Source of the DNA: CAYJLF01 sp964371055
GTDB lineage: Bacteria > Eisenbacteria > RBG-16-71-46 > CAIMUX01
DNA length: 64,000 nucleotides
Direction of reading: 5' to 3'
NCBI GenBank assembly: GCA_964371055.1
Contig: CAYJLF010000003.1
Location: forward strand, 62,001-126,000
This document shows positions 18,236 through 26,312 of this stretch, piece after piece. Under the pieces are notes generated by a model that saw nothing but the letters and a program-made list of their open reading frames with translations, was not told the DNA's origin and ran no database searches. How positions within the stretch are numbered: the first letter of the stretch is position 1; every line of letters starts with the position of its first letter. Made by a program: the position numbers and the translations under genes.

Positions 18236-18262
18236 ATAACTCATTATACAACAAAGAGTTAT
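18236..18262. promoter_or_regulatory. A+T-rich inverted repeat with divergent -10-like elements
   Basis: In the 356-bp gap between the divergent genes at 18108 (-) and 18465 (+), ATAACTC (18236-18242) and GAGTTAT (18256-18262) form a 7-bp inverted repeat. A minus-strand TATAAT lies at 18248-18243 between the arms, and a plus-strand TATTCT at 18366-18371 could serve the downstream gene. This suits an operator over a promoter. The rest of the gap shows nothing I recognise. Confidence 0.4.
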
Positions 18263-18464
18263 ACGACACCGGTTCGATGGTTCGGCTCGGGCGGAGGTCG
18301 GGACGGTGCGTGCGAGGCGCGACGGTGCGGTCGTCTCAGCGGGATCCGAGGCGGCTTCGATGGGGTATTCTCAGCTTGCGGGCCGCCTCCGGGCATCCTG
18401 GGCGGCAGAAGGTGGACTCAGAGGGTTCTGTCGTTTCAGGCTCCGATCCGAGGAGAGGTTTTCC

Positions 18465-19202
18465 ATGCACCGTGCGTTCTACATCGGGCTTTTCGTCGTC
18501 GCGGCGGTCCTGTTCGCGATCCCGGCTGACGGAGCGATGGGGTACTTCGTCCTCGGCGGGGGCGCCTCCACGGTGAGCGAGCGGGAGGAGCTGGACGATC
18601 TCCTCGATCCGTACACGATCCGCGCCGATCGTGGCTCGTGGGAGGCGGGGGGAGGGGTGCGCTTCTTCGGGCGCGCTCCCTCGGAGTCGGGTCCTCTCCG
18701 TTGGATGAACGAGATGCGCCTGCGCGCGACGATGGGACAGGGGGACCTGCCCGGGGCCCGATTCGATGGGTTTCGATCGGACTACTCCTATCGCAATCGC
18801 TTCGCCGTGAGCTCCAGCGAGAACTTCTCCTACACGCGGTGGGCGGTCGGGGGATTCTTCTCCACCACGATCCAGCCGAAGAATCGGGGCGCGATCGGCC
18901 AGGGAGGGTTCTACCTCGGGCCGGTCATCGAGTCATATGAACTCGAGGCCGAACGTGCCTGGTCAGGTCCCACCGATTGCTGGGAATGCGGACCGGCGGA
19001 TGATCACGCGACGGTGCGTTACGGGATGATCGAGGCCGGGCTCCACTACCTCGCTCCCGTCGTGCCGGTCCGTCTCGAGGCGTTCTGGGTGCCGGGCCGG
19101 GCGGAGCTCTCGATCACCCAGAAGGTGAAGTCCCCGATCTACACGGCGAACTTCTCCTCCTTCGCCCGCACCTTCGGAGCGCGCCTGGTCTACGACTTCT
19201 AG
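18465..19202 (+). CDS. outer-membrane beta-barrel-like protein
   Basis: A 245-residue protein with a clear signal peptide (about 1-27, hydrophobic GLFVVAAVLFAIPADGA). The mature part is built of alternating aromatic/polar strands: YFVLGGGAST, GGGVRFFG, RWAVGGFFSTT, GFYLGPVIESYELEAE and GMIEAGLHYLAPV. It ends in a Phe-terminal strand (FGARLVYDF), the usual C-terminal signature recognised by the outer-membrane insertion machinery. A short Cys-x-x-Cys insert (DCWECG) lies in one predicted loop. I infer a small porin-like or OmpW/OprD-size barrel of unknown cargo. AGGAGAGG precedes the ATG; in-frame upstream codons are not credible. Confidence 0.6.
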   Translation: MHRAFYIGLFVVAAVLFAIPADGAMGYFVLGGGASTVSEREELDDLLDPYTIRADRGSWEAGGGVRFFGRAPSESGPLRWMNEMRLRATMGQGDLPGARFDGFRSDYSYRNRFAVSSSENFSYTRWAVGGFFSTTIQPKNRGAIGQGGFYLGPVIESYELEAERAWSGPTDCWECGPADDHATVRYGMIEAGLHYLAPVVPVRLEAFWVPGRAELSITQKVKSPIYTANFSSFARTFGARLVYDF

Positions 19203-19223
19203 GCGGCGACCTCTGGGCAAGAG

Positions 19224-19240
19224 TGCCCGGCCGCCGGGCA
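19224..19240. terminator. terminator-like hairpin between convergent genes
   Basis: TGCCCGG/CCGGGCA arms with a 3-nt loop, midway between stops at 19202 (+) and 19251 (-). No T tract. Confidence 0.4.
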
Positions 19241-19250
19241 ACGGGGCCGC

Positions 19251-19847
19251 CTACCGGAGGTAGAACGCTTCGGTGGCCGAACGGGCCAGGGTGTGGTCCT
19301 CGCGATTCACCGCGACAACCCACCAGCGGTACTCGCCGGGGGGGAGGGCGGGCAATGCTTCGATCGGCGGTCTCCAGTTCGTCTCTTCCAGGTGGAGCCC
19401 CTCGATCACGGTCGTGCCGGTGACCGTCGTGATGTGGAGGCGATAGCTCGATGCGGCCGGCACAGAATCCCAGGTGAGAAGGAGATCGTCGACGCGAACG
19501 GGCGAGGCCGGGCCGTCCGCGAAGAGCTCGGAGCGCGTCTCGGGCGGAGCGACCCATCGACTCCTCGCGGCATCGCGGTAGATCTGAACCGCGGCGAGGA
19601 ATGCGAAGGCGAGAATCAGGAGCGCCCAGAGCCACCACGAAAGGCCGAGGAAGCTACGGGAAATCTGTCGCGGCGGCCTGGTCGGACGGTCGACCAGGAC
19701 GATCGGAACGGGACGGCGCGGCTCGACCGGCCCGGGTCGATGCGCCCCGGGGGCCTCGTCCGAGGCGGGAGATGTCGTGCGGCCGGCCAGGCCTTCTTTG
19801 GGCTGCGGACTGGTCATGGAGGTCTTTCGGGGAGACGGCTCGCCCAC
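19251..19847 (-). CDS. membrane-anchored Fn3-like domain protein
   Basis: A 198-residue protein of unknown function. A Pro/Arg-rich cytoplasmic N-terminus is followed by one membrane helix (about 68-88, LSWWLWALLILAFAFLAAV) and a single extracytoplasmic beta-sandwich-like domain (about 110-198). That domain contains LLLTWDSVPAASSYRLHI and YRWWVVAVNR, and ends in FYLR. It resembles the C-terminal domain of the plus-strand protein at 8468-9577, suggesting a shared ancestral module. The start is uncertain: GTG at 19847 or an ATG at 19817. It diverges from the SelW-like gene, with 135 bp between them. Confidence 0.55.
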   Translation of the reverse strand: MGEPSPRKTSMTSPQPKEGLAGRTTSPASDEAPGAHRPGPVEPRRPVPIVLVDRPTRPPRQISRSFLGLSWWLWALLILAFAFLAAVQIYRDAARSRWVAPPETRSELFADGPASPVRVDDLLLTWDSVPAASSYRLHITTVTGTTVIEGLHLEETNWRPPIEALPALPPGEYRWWVVAVNREDHTLARSATEAFYLR

Positions 19848-19982
19848 CTCGGGTATCGGCGCTTCGGGTCCCGATCTTCAGGGGTTATGATTCCGGTCGG
19901 CGTGCCTTCACGACAGAAGTCTTAGACTCAAAGTCCCCCCGGCGCATCGCGCTCGGCGCGGCGGCAGAGGAGAATCCCGGCC

Positions 19983-20210
19983 ATGAAACTCAGGATCGAA
20001 TACTGCGGCGAGTGAAACTACCTGCCGCGAGCCGCCGGTCTGGCGGAAGAGATCGAAGGACGGTACGGCACGAAGCCGGAGTTGGTCGAGGGACACGGCG
20101 GCGTCTTCAAGGTCTGGATCGAACGAGAGCTCATCTGGGACAAGGGTAAGATGGGTGGTTTTCCGGATCCGGGCGAGATCCTGAGCAGGATCGATTCCAG
20201 AAAAGGCTGA
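19983..20210 (+). CDS. SelW/Rdx-family selenoprotein, Sec at in-frame UGA
   Basis: A 75-residue SelT/SelW/SelH (Rdx) family protein with selenocysteine at position 11 encoded by TGA at 20013-20015. The motif reads Y-C-G-E-U-N-Y-x-P-R-A, and the rest matches the family: LAEEI, a GGVFKVW strand, KGKMGGFPDPGEIL. The frame after the TGA stays open to a TGA stop at 20208. The thioredoxin-like CxxU centre is thought to act in thiol/selenol redox chemistry. GAGGAG precedes the ATG. A hairpin just after the TGA has the apical loop GGUCU, as in E. coli fdhF. A thioredoxin lipoprotein follows 76 bp downstream. A pseudogene is the alternative, but the conservation on both sides argues against it. Confidence 0.88.
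20013..20046 (+). promoter_or_regulatory. UGA Sec codon with bacterial SECIS-like hairpin
   Basis: Stem 20032-20036 (CCGCC) pairs with 20042-20046 (GGCGG), enclosing loop GGUCU, which starts 22 nt after the UGA. From memory, the E. coli fdhF SECIS has the same GGUCU loop starting 19 nt after its UGA. SelB would read this structure. Confidence 0.75.
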
Positions 20211-20216
20211 GATCGG

Positions 20217-20248
20217 CCAGAGGCGCGCGGCGCTTCCCGCGCCTCTGG
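20217..20248 (+). terminator. hairpin between selenoprotein and thioredoxin genes
   Basis: A perfect 11-bp stem (CCAGAGGCGCG with its complement) with a 10-nt loop. There is no T tract, so it could be a terminator, an attenuator or an mRNA-stability element. Confidence 0.45.
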
Positions 20249-20286
20249 TCCGCAGGCGAGCGCGCCTCGCGCGGAGGGGAGAGACG

Positions 20287-20754
20287 ATGGCAAGAAGAAC
20301 GCGGCGCAGTGGGTGGTGGTCCATGGTTCCCCTCTGGGTGCCGGCGATCCTGATCCTCCTGCAGGTTGCCGGTTGCGGCGGCAAGAGCGACTCCGGCGCG
20401 ACCGGCGGAGATCCCGGCGCGAGTCAGGTTTCGGCGGCCGGCAAGGTGGCCGAGGTCGGTGATGCGGATTTCGATGGGGTCATCGCGAGCGGCGTGGTGC
20501 TGGTCGACTTCTGGGCGCCCTGGTGCGGGCCATGCCGGATCCAGGGCCCGATCGTCGAGAAGGTGGCGCAACAGGTCTCCGGCCAGGCGCGGGTCGTCAA
20601 GGTCAACGTGGACGTGGCGCCGAAGTCGGCCGGCCGCTTTGGCATCCAGAGCATCCCGACCCTCATGGTCTTCAAGGATGGAAAGACGGCCGCGCAGTTC
20701 GTCGGCGTGACGGACGAACAAAGGCTCCTGGGAGCGATCCGGGCGGCCTTGTAG
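20287..20754 (+). CDS. thioredoxin-fold lipoprotein
   Basis: A 155-residue protein. A basic, hydrophobic signal ends in the lipobox LQVAGC, with Cys30 as the predicted lipidated residue; a Gly/Ser linker follows. The thioredoxin domain (about 52-155) has the canonical FWAPWCGPC active site and the cis-Pro loop 'SIPTLMVF'. It is expected to act as a membrane-anchored periplasmic thiol oxidoreductase, reducing or shuffling disulfides. The second Cys-containing motif seen in some partners is absent. ATG at 20287 has GGAGGGGAGAG upstream. Its closeness to the SelW-like gene suggests a redox pair, but a hairpin lies between them. Confidence 0.92.
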   Translation: MARRTRRSGWWSMVPLWVPAILILLQVAGCGGKSDSGATGGDPGASQVSAAGKVAEVGDADFDGVIASGVVLVDFWAPWCGPCRIQGPIVEKVAQQVSGQARVVKVNVDVAPKSAGRFGIQSIPTLMVFKDGKTAAQFVGVTDEQRLLGAIRAAL

Positions 20755-20774
20755 CCGTCCCCGGTCGCCGCGTC

Positions 20775-21548
20775 TCAGTCAGGGAGCAGAAGCGCGCGCA
20801 ACGCGTCCACGGAGTCGCACCACCAGTCGGCCCCCGTCCGGCGGAAGTCGCCATCGGGGTCGAATCCCCAGCCGACACCGCAGACCCGCATGCCGGCCGC
20901 CCGACCGGTCTGAAGATCGGTGAGTGAGTCTCCGATCACGACCGCCTCGTGAGGCGCCGCTTCCGGGCGGCAGACCGACAGCGCGTGAAGCACGGTCTCG
21001 GGGGCAGGCTTGCGCACCGGCAGGGTGTCGCCGCCCATCACGACACGAAAGCAGGGGGAGAGCCCCATCGCGTCCACCAGGCTCTGGGTGGCGTCTTCCG
21101 GCTTGTTCGACACGACGGCCATCGCGCGACCACGGCGCGTGAGCTCGCCCAGGAGTCCCGGCATCCCTTCATACGGCGTGGTGGTATCCAGCATGTGGCG
21201 GCGATAGTGCTCGCGAAAGACCGCGACGCCCCGATCGATCCGCGCCTCGAACGCGGGATCGTCGTCGACCACGTTCTCCGCTTCACCACGCTCCCGGCCG
21301 GACCCGCCTCCCGCCTCCGACAGCGATCTCTGCACCAGGATCCGGACGCCTCGTCCGACGTGGTGCAGGACGCGATCCAGCGGCAGAGGATGGTGGCCGA
21401 ACACGCGGAGCATTTCGTTCACCCCGGTCGCGATGTCGTGCTTGGTGTCGAGGATCGTCCCGTCGAGGTCCCAGATCAGGACAGTGCCGTCGTCAATGGC
21501 GCCGACACCGCCACGATCCGCTGAGCGATCCGGCTCGCCGGGACGCAT
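20775..21548 (-). CDS. HAD-family phosphatase (phosphoglycolate phosphatase-like)
   Basis: A 257-residue haloacid-dehalogenase hydrolase. Motif I is W-D-L-D-G-T, with nucleophile Asp27 and Asp29. Motif II is the Ser in VVSNKP. Motif III is the Lys in RKPAPE, and motif IV is GDSLTD. A cap domain of helical type lies between residues 40 and 110. It resembles Gph/PpaX-type phosphatases that remove phosphate from small metabolites such as 2-phosphoglycolate. The ATG overlaps the upstream gene's stop as TGATG, implying translational coupling with the giant Gre gene; a longer N-terminus is thereby excluded. Confidence 0.85.
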   Translation of the reverse strand: MRPGEPDRSADRGGVGAIDDGTVLIWDLDGTILDTKHDIATGVNEMLRVFGHHPLPLDRVLHHVGRGVRILVQRSLSEAGGGSGRERGEAENVVDDDPAFEARIDRGVAVFREHYRRHMLDTTTPYEGMPGLLGELTRRGRAMAVVSNKPEDATQSLVDAMGLSPCFRVVMGGDTLPVRKPAPETVLHALSVCRPEAAPHEAVVIGDSLTDLQTGRAAGMRVCGVGWGFDPDGDFRRTGADWWCDSVDALRALLLPD

Positions 21549-24355
21549 CAGGATGCGAGGCCGGGCGCGAGATCTCCTCCGTCGCCGGTCGATCCATCCG
21601 TTCCGACGGAGGGAGACGGGTTGAAGGGGCGTGCGGCCGGGTCGGGGAGACGAGGCATGATCGCCCGGATGGTGAACTCGTGCTGGAAGCCGTCGCCGGG
21701 GAGCGTGATGCGGTCTCCCACCCGGTGGCCGAGCAGGGCATGGCCGAGTGGAGCCGCATAGGAGACGACCTCGGATCCATGCCAGTCGTCCCCTTCGCCG
21801 AGGATCCAGAGGCGCCGCGTTCCGCCGCCGCTCATGTCCTCCACCTCCACCTCGGTGCCCGGAGCGACGCGACCGTCGGGGACCTGGTACTCCTCGATGA
21901 TCTTGGCGCGTTCGAGGCGGAGGCCGATGCTGGCGATCCGCTCGGAGAAGTCGCGCTGCTTCTGTTTGGCCGCATGGAACTCGGCGTTTTCGCTCAGGTC
22001 TCCCAGCGCACGGGCCCGCGCGATCGTCTCGGCCAGGGAGGTGCGGATGATCGTGTCCAGGCGGACCATTTCGTCCTTCAGATGTTCGAAGGTGGCCCGG
22101 GTGACCAGCTCGCCAGGGAGGACAAGCTGCTCCTGCTCGGCGTGGGTCTGGAGCATCTGGTTGGTCCGCGCCATCCGTTCCTCGCGGAGCTGGCGCACGA
22201 ACGTCTCGTGTCCCGCCTGGCGCAGGATGTTGCTCAACGGCAGGAGGAAGCGTTCGGACGAACGCCAGCGCCGCATCAACATCGCGATGCGGTCGAGCTG
22301 GGACTCCGTCGGCGGGGTCTTGAGGCACTGCTCGGTGAGGATCGTCTTGGGCCCGAGCACGCTCATCGCCTGCTTGCGGATCGGCTCCCGGACGGAGGCT
22401 TCGGCCAGGAGCGCCGCGCCGTAGGCGGCGTCCCAGATTGCGGGGGCGAACGGCTCGACCTTGCGGTCCCGCGACGTCGCGAGGTTGATCGCCGCGAGGG
22501 CCGCCATCGGCCGGGACGACGGATCATCGATCAACTCGCTGAGGAGAGAGCGGGCGACGCCCTCTTCCTGGCGCAGGCGCGCGAGCGCCAGTTCGCGCAC
22601 TTCGGGGTAGCGGGACGAGAGGGCGAAGATCGACGTCCGCTTCCAGAGCTTCTCGTGCTCGAGGCCGACTCCGACGATCAGGGTCTGGTCCTCGATATCG
22701 GCGAAGGTGCTCGCCTCGATCGCGTCATCGAGAACGCCGGAGAGCGCGTCCAGGAAGTCGTCGTCCACCTTCCGCTGCCAGCGATGGAGTTGCAGGGCGA
22801 TCGCCATCCGGTCCTCGGCCGAGGTCCGGGTCTCCCGGCCCCACCGGGAGAGGATCGACGTGTAGATCTGCGCGGCCCGTGCCGTCTGGTCGGGATGCTG
22901 CTCGAGGAAGCGGCGGATCAGGTTGAGGTTGGGGCGCACGCCGCGCCGGGGCTGGATGGTCGGCAGCGCCACGGTATCCCCGTCCGCGTCGTTCCGGATT
23001 CGATAGACCTGCCGGAAGGCCTGCGAGAGATCGAAGCGATCATCCAGCTCCATCGCCGCCTTCGCGGTTTTCCACCAGCTCGTCCACTGGCTGACGGTCA
23101 TGACCTCGTTCGCGACCATCGCGCGCTTGATCTCCTGCGTGCTCGCCTCTCCTTTCAGCATGCGGATGGCGAGGAAGAGGGTGCCGGCGGGGTCCTCCTT
23201 CACGCGCGCTTTGAGCCCGGCGGGATCCTGAACTTTCTGGACCCGAAGATCGTCCTCCGGGACCACGGTGAGGGCGCGGCGCGCGAGGTTGACCGACATG
23301 CGGTGATTGGCGGCTTCCTGGAAGTCGAGGATGAGTGTCTCGCCGTCGTTCAACCGGATCTTCCCCACTCCCCAGGAGGCGTGCAGGGCGAAGTAGCCGG
23401 GGGCGAAGGCGAGCATCGGCTCGAGCGACTTCATGGCCGCGTCGATCTTGACCTCGGGGTCGAGGATGCCGCTGCGGTTCAGGATGTCATGAATCCCATC
23501 CGCGCCGGGGAACGCCTCAACCGCCAGGTCGGCCAGCCAGCGACGGAGGTTGCCCCCCGGGGGAGCGGACGGCAGAAGGCGCAGGATGATGTTCCAGATC
23601 TCTCCCACGAGACCTGCCTTGCGCAGGGCGGGAAGCGCCAGCTCGAGCGCCGCCTCCATCCGGCTGAACGAGCCCTGCTCTCCCAGTTTCTTGATCGCCA
23701 GGACGACGTGCCGGAGGGTGGATCGATCGCTGGAGTCGGCGATCTTCAGGATCACGTCCTCGACCTGCGATTGCCGCTTGAGGGAGACGAAACCATCGAG
23801 CGATTCGGCCCAATAGGAGTAGGCCTCGGTCTTCAGCGCGCTGCCGGCCGGCGACTCGGGCCCTTCCGGCAGGGACTTCGCCTCGTGGGCCAGAAGTTCG
23901 CCCATGAGATAGGAAAGGCGCGGTTGATCGGGGAAGAGCTGATAGGCACGACGGAGAAGCGCCGGGTCGAGTGCATCGATCCCGGCGCTTTCCAGGGCCT
24001 TCGCCACGTGGAGCGCGGCGTCGACGTGTGGCGCGTACTCGAGCGCTCGCCCGCAGAGGAGCCCCAGCGCATGCCAGTGGTCCCCCTGTTCCAGCTTGCC
24101 GGCCATCTTGAGGATCGGAGGCCACGCGGCCTCGGGCTTCCCCAGGCGGAAGTTCGCGAACCCGTGGATGTAGCATCGCGGTAGGTTGACCGCCGAGTCC
24201 TTGAGCACCGACGTGGTCTCGGTGACCAGCATCGGCAGGAGGCTCTCCTCCTCGGCCACGTCGAGGACGTGGTCGAGCGGCTCGAACGGATCCGGGTGCA
24301 CGGCCGGATCGAAGGTGGCGGCGGACAACTGCTGCTTGAGAAGGTCGCTTTCCAT
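21548..24355 (-). CDS. giant GreA/GreB-type transcription elongation factor
   Basis: A 935-residue protein, against about 158 for ordinary GreA. Residues 1-740 are mostly helical repeats, with one CarD/RID-like beta segment at about 340-390 (HASWGVGKIRL ... LDFQEAANHRMSV). The C-terminal ~190 residues are a full Gre module. This comprises the coiled-coil hairpin with the acidic tip G-D-L-S-E-N-A-E-F (Asp at about 786), which in GreA stimulates RNA cleavage in RNA polymerase, followed by the FKBP-like domain (GTEVEVED ... GDRITLPG). Enlarged Gre proteins are known in a few groups such as chlamydiae. A disordered tail ends the protein. It is coupled to the phosphatase gene. Confidence 0.85.
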   Translation of the reverse strand: MESDLLKQQLSAATFDPAVHPDPFEPLDHVLDVAEEESLLPMLVTETTSVLKDSAVNLPRCYIHGFANFRLGKPEAAWPPILKMAGKLEQGDHWHALGLLCGRALEYAPHVDAALHVAKALESAGIDALDPALLRRAYQLFPDQPRLSYLMGELLAHEAKSLPEGPESPAGSALKTEAYSYWAESLDGFVSLKRQSQVEDVILKIADSSDRSTLRHVVLAIKKLGEQGSFSRMEAALELALPALRKAGLVGEIWNIILRLLPSAPPGGNLRRWLADLAVEAFPGADGIHDILNRSGILDPEVKIDAAMKSLEPMLAFAPGYFALHASWGVGKIRLNDGETLILDFQEAANHRMSVNLARRALTVVPEDDLRVQKVQDPAGLKARVKEDPAGTLFLAIRMLKGEASTQEIKRAMVANEVMTVSQWTSWWKTAKAAMELDDRFDLSQAFRQVYRIRNDADGDTVALPTIQPRRGVRPNLNLIRRFLEQHPDQTARAAQIYTSILSRWGRETRTSAEDRMAIALQLHRWQRKVDDDFLDALSGVLDDAIEASTFADIEDQTLIVGVGLEHEKLWKRTSIFALSSRYPEVRELALARLRQEEGVARSLLSELIDDPSSRPMAALAAINLATSRDRKVEPFAPAIWDAAYGAALLAEASVREPIRKQAMSVLGPKTILTEQCLKTPPTESQLDRIAMLMRRWRSSERFLLPLSNILRQAGHETFVRQLREERMARTNQMLQTHAEQEQLVLPGELVTRATFEHLKDEMVRLDTIIRTSLAETIARARALGDLSENAEFHAAKQKQRDFSERIASIGLRLERAKIIEEYQVPDGRVAPGTEVEVEDMSGGGTRRLWILGEGDDWHGSEVVSYAAPLGHALLGHRVGDRITLPGDGFQHEFTIRAIMPRLPDPAARPFNPSPSVGTDGSTGDGGDLAPGLAS

Positions 24356-24416
24356 CGTGAAGGGTCCCTCGCGTAGATCCTTGGGCGAACCCCGCCCCTG
24401 GGGAACACAAACCGGA

Positions 24417-24422
24417 AGTCTA
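24417..24422 (-). promoter_or_regulatory. candidate extended -10 (TGtTAGACT) for the Gre gene
   Basis: Minus-strand TGTTAGACT lies about 60 bp before the start at 24355, in the divergent region facing the TetR gene. No clear -35 is visible. Confidence 0.3.
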
Positions 24423-24510
24423 ACAAAATGAGCCGTCTGGGGATAGGCGAGGATGGCGCGAGACCGGACAGGCGGGCTTCGGAGATTCGCCGGTGAAGTG
24501 AAATCGCCCC

Positions 24511-24577
24511 TTGCGGAGCGCTTCGGTCTGACCGATAATTCAAACGACCGTTTAGTTCAACCATATGTTCGGTTGAC
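24511..24577 (+). promoter_or_regulatory. TetR-gene promoter overlapped by palindromic operators
   Basis: TTGCGG (24511-24516), a 17-bp spacer and GATAAT (24534-24539). Immediately downstream is the palindrome AAACGACCGTTT (24542-24553), then TCAACC/GGTTGA arms (24557-24562, 24571-24576). Operator placement just after the -10 suits autorepression by the TetR protein. Confidence 0.5.
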
Positions 24578-24615
24578 CTCCGTCGCGTCGGCCGGGAGTG
24601 AGGAGCTGACAACCG

Positions 24616-25302
24616 TTGAAAAAGCTTAGAGATACGGAGACTACCCGCGAGGCGATGATCCGGGTGGCCTCGGAGCTGTTCGCTGAGCATGGGTTCGATG
24701 GAGTCACGGTGGAGCGGATCGCGCGCCAGGCGCGGGTCAACAAGGCCTCGATCAGCTATCACTTCGGCGGAAAGCTTCCCCTCTACCGCGCCATCCTGGC
24801 CCGGGCCTTCGGCGAGATGGGGCGCCGGATGGAGCCGATCCGGACCTCCCCAGCGCTGCCCGAGGCCAGGCTGGCCCTCTTCATCGAGGAATTCCGCGCG
24901 CTGGCCCGGGACTGGCCGGCGTTCCCGCGCATGATGCTGCGCGAGGCGATCAGCGGGGGCCGGAATCTCGACCGGCAGGCCTTCCCGAACTTCCTGCGGG
25001 TCTTCGAGCTTCTGTCGGACATCGTCGACCAGGGGGTGCGGTTGGGACGATTCCGTCCGGTCCACCCGGCGCTCGTGCAGATCGGTCTGGTCGGAACGAT
25101 GGTCTTCTACTTTTCCACCGGGTCGTTCCGCGCGCGGATCCTCGAGTCGCTCGCGCTGCCGGGTGACATCCTCGACGAGGATCAGTTCTTTGGTCACTGG
25201 AGCGACTCGATCACCCGCGGGCTCAGGGCCGGCGGTGCGGATGAGATGAACCTGTCCGAGCCGGGCGAGGATACCGGCAGGACGCCTGCCGCGCAGGAGT
25301 AA
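24616..25302 (+). CDS. TetR/AcrR-family transcriptional repressor
   Basis: A 228-residue regulator. The N-terminal helix-turn-helix is typical: ASELFAEHGFDGVTVERIA, then ISYHFGGKLPLYRAIL (about 10-60). A helical ligand-binding domain of about 150 residues follows. The start is TTG at 24616 with GAGGAG upstream; no ATG or GTG gives the conserved N-terminus. The gene heads a six-gene efflux operon, with 4 bp before the HlyD gene. This matches cecR (ybiH) upstream of ybhGFSR in enterobacteria, so it probably represses the operon until a toxic ligand binds. Palindromes in its promoter are the likely operator. Confidence 0.9.
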   Translation: MKKLRDTETTREAMIRVASELFAEHGFDGVTVERIARQARVNKASISYHFGGKLPLYRAILARAFGEMGRRMEPIRTSPALPEARLALFIEEFRALARDWPAFPRMMLREAISGGRNLDRQAFPNFLRVFELLSDIVDQGVRLGRFRPVHPALVQIGLVGTMVFYFSTGSFRARILESLALPGDILDEDQFFGHWSDSITRGLRAGGADEMNLSEPGEDTGRTPAAQE

Positions 25303-25306
25303 TCCG

Positions 25307-26311
25307 ATGAGACGCATACGTTCGAGCCGGTATGGGGCCGCTCTCCCGCGGGCCTGGGGCCTGACCGGGATCCTCTACCTCCTGTCAGGCGTGGGTTGCG
25401 GGGGCGGGCGCGAGGCTGAGTGGATTACAGCATCGGGTCACGTGGAAGCGACCGAGGTCCGGATTTCAACGAAGGTATCGGGCATCCTCCTCTCCTTTGC
25501 GCCTCGGGAGGGAGAGGACATTGAAATCGGCGCCGTCCTGGCCAGGATCGACACGGTCGACCTGGCCCTGGCGCGAGACGTGGCGCGGGCTGATCGCGAC
25601 CAGGCGGAGGCCGAGCTGCGCCTGCGCCTGGCGGGATCGCGGGGAGACGAGATCCGCGAGGCGGAGGCTCTGGTCGAGCGGGCGCGGGCGGAGCTGGAGG
25701 GGGCGGAACGGGACCTGGGTCGCATGCAGGCTCTGCTCGACGGTGGTTCGGGCACGGAGAAGGGTCGTGATGACGCGAAGACGCGACGCGACCTGGCGAA
25801 GGCTCAGCATGACGCCGCGCGGCAGCAGCTCGCTCGCCGGAGAAGCGGCGCCCGCCCGGAGGAGATCGATGCCGCCCGGGCGCGACACGGGGCGGCCGAG
25901 GCGCGCATCGCCCAGATCGAGCAGCAGATCAAGGACACGCGGGTGACGAGCCCGCTCTCCGGTGTGCTGACGCAGAAGCTGGCGGAAGAGGGAGAACTAG
26001 TTTCGGCGGGCGCACCTCTCTGCGTCGTGCTCGACCTGGCGCATCCCTGGCTGACGGTCTATGTCGCGGAGCCTGACCTCTCCCGCATCCGCCTGGGACA
26101 GGAGGCCGACGTCGTGACGGATGCAGGAGAGGTTCGCCGGGGCCGCGTGAGCAGCATCTCCGACCGCGCGGAGTTCACGCCGCGCAACGTGCAGACCAGG
26201 CAGGAGCGGGTCAAGCTGGTCTACAAGGTGAAGATCGAGCTGGAGAACGGGGACGGCATCTTCAAGGCCGGAATGCCCGCCGAGGCCCGCCTCCGTTCGA
26301 CGGAAGGTTGA
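25307..26311 (+). CDS. HlyD/YbhG-type membrane fusion lipoprotein
   Basis: A 334-residue periplasmic adaptor. The signal ends in LSGVGC, so Cys31 is probably lipidated. A biotinyl-lipoyl-like half (GHVEATEVRISTKVSGIL ... GAVLARID) leads into a long coiled-coil hairpin (about 85-215, Arg/Glu/Ala-rich). The second lipoyl half (ITSPLSGVL-type 'TSPLSGVLTQKLAEEGELV') and a beta-barrel end follow. Such adaptors link an inner-membrane ABC exporter to a TolC-type outer-membrane channel; no TolC gene lies in the window. AGGAG precedes the ATG. It sits 1 bp before the first ATPase gene. Confidence 0.9.
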   Translation: MRRIRSSRYGAALPRAWGLTGILYLLSGVGCGGGREAEWITASGHVEATEVRISTKVSGILLSFAPREGEDIEIGAVLARIDTVDLALARDVARADRDQAEAELRLRLAGSRGDEIREAEALVERARAELEGAERDLGRMQALLDGGSGTEKGRDDAKTRRDLAKAQHDAARQQLARRRSGARPEEIDAARARHGAAEARIAQIEQQIKDTRVTSPLSGVLTQKLAEEGELVSAGAPLCVVLDLAHPWLTVYVAEPDLSRIRLGQEADVVTDAGEVRRGRVSSISDRAEFTPRNVQTRQERVKLVYKVKIELENGDGIFKAGMPAEARLRSTEG

Positions 26312-26312
26312 C

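Noticed and set aside
19983..20210. Interpretation of the SelW-like frame as non-coding or broken
   Set aside because: Family-typical residues lie on both sides of the TGA, and there is an fdhF-like loop GGUCU.
21680..24184. 834-codon frame antisense to the giant Gre gene
   Set aside because: The translation has low complexity and no motif; the minus strand encodes a recognisable Gre module.
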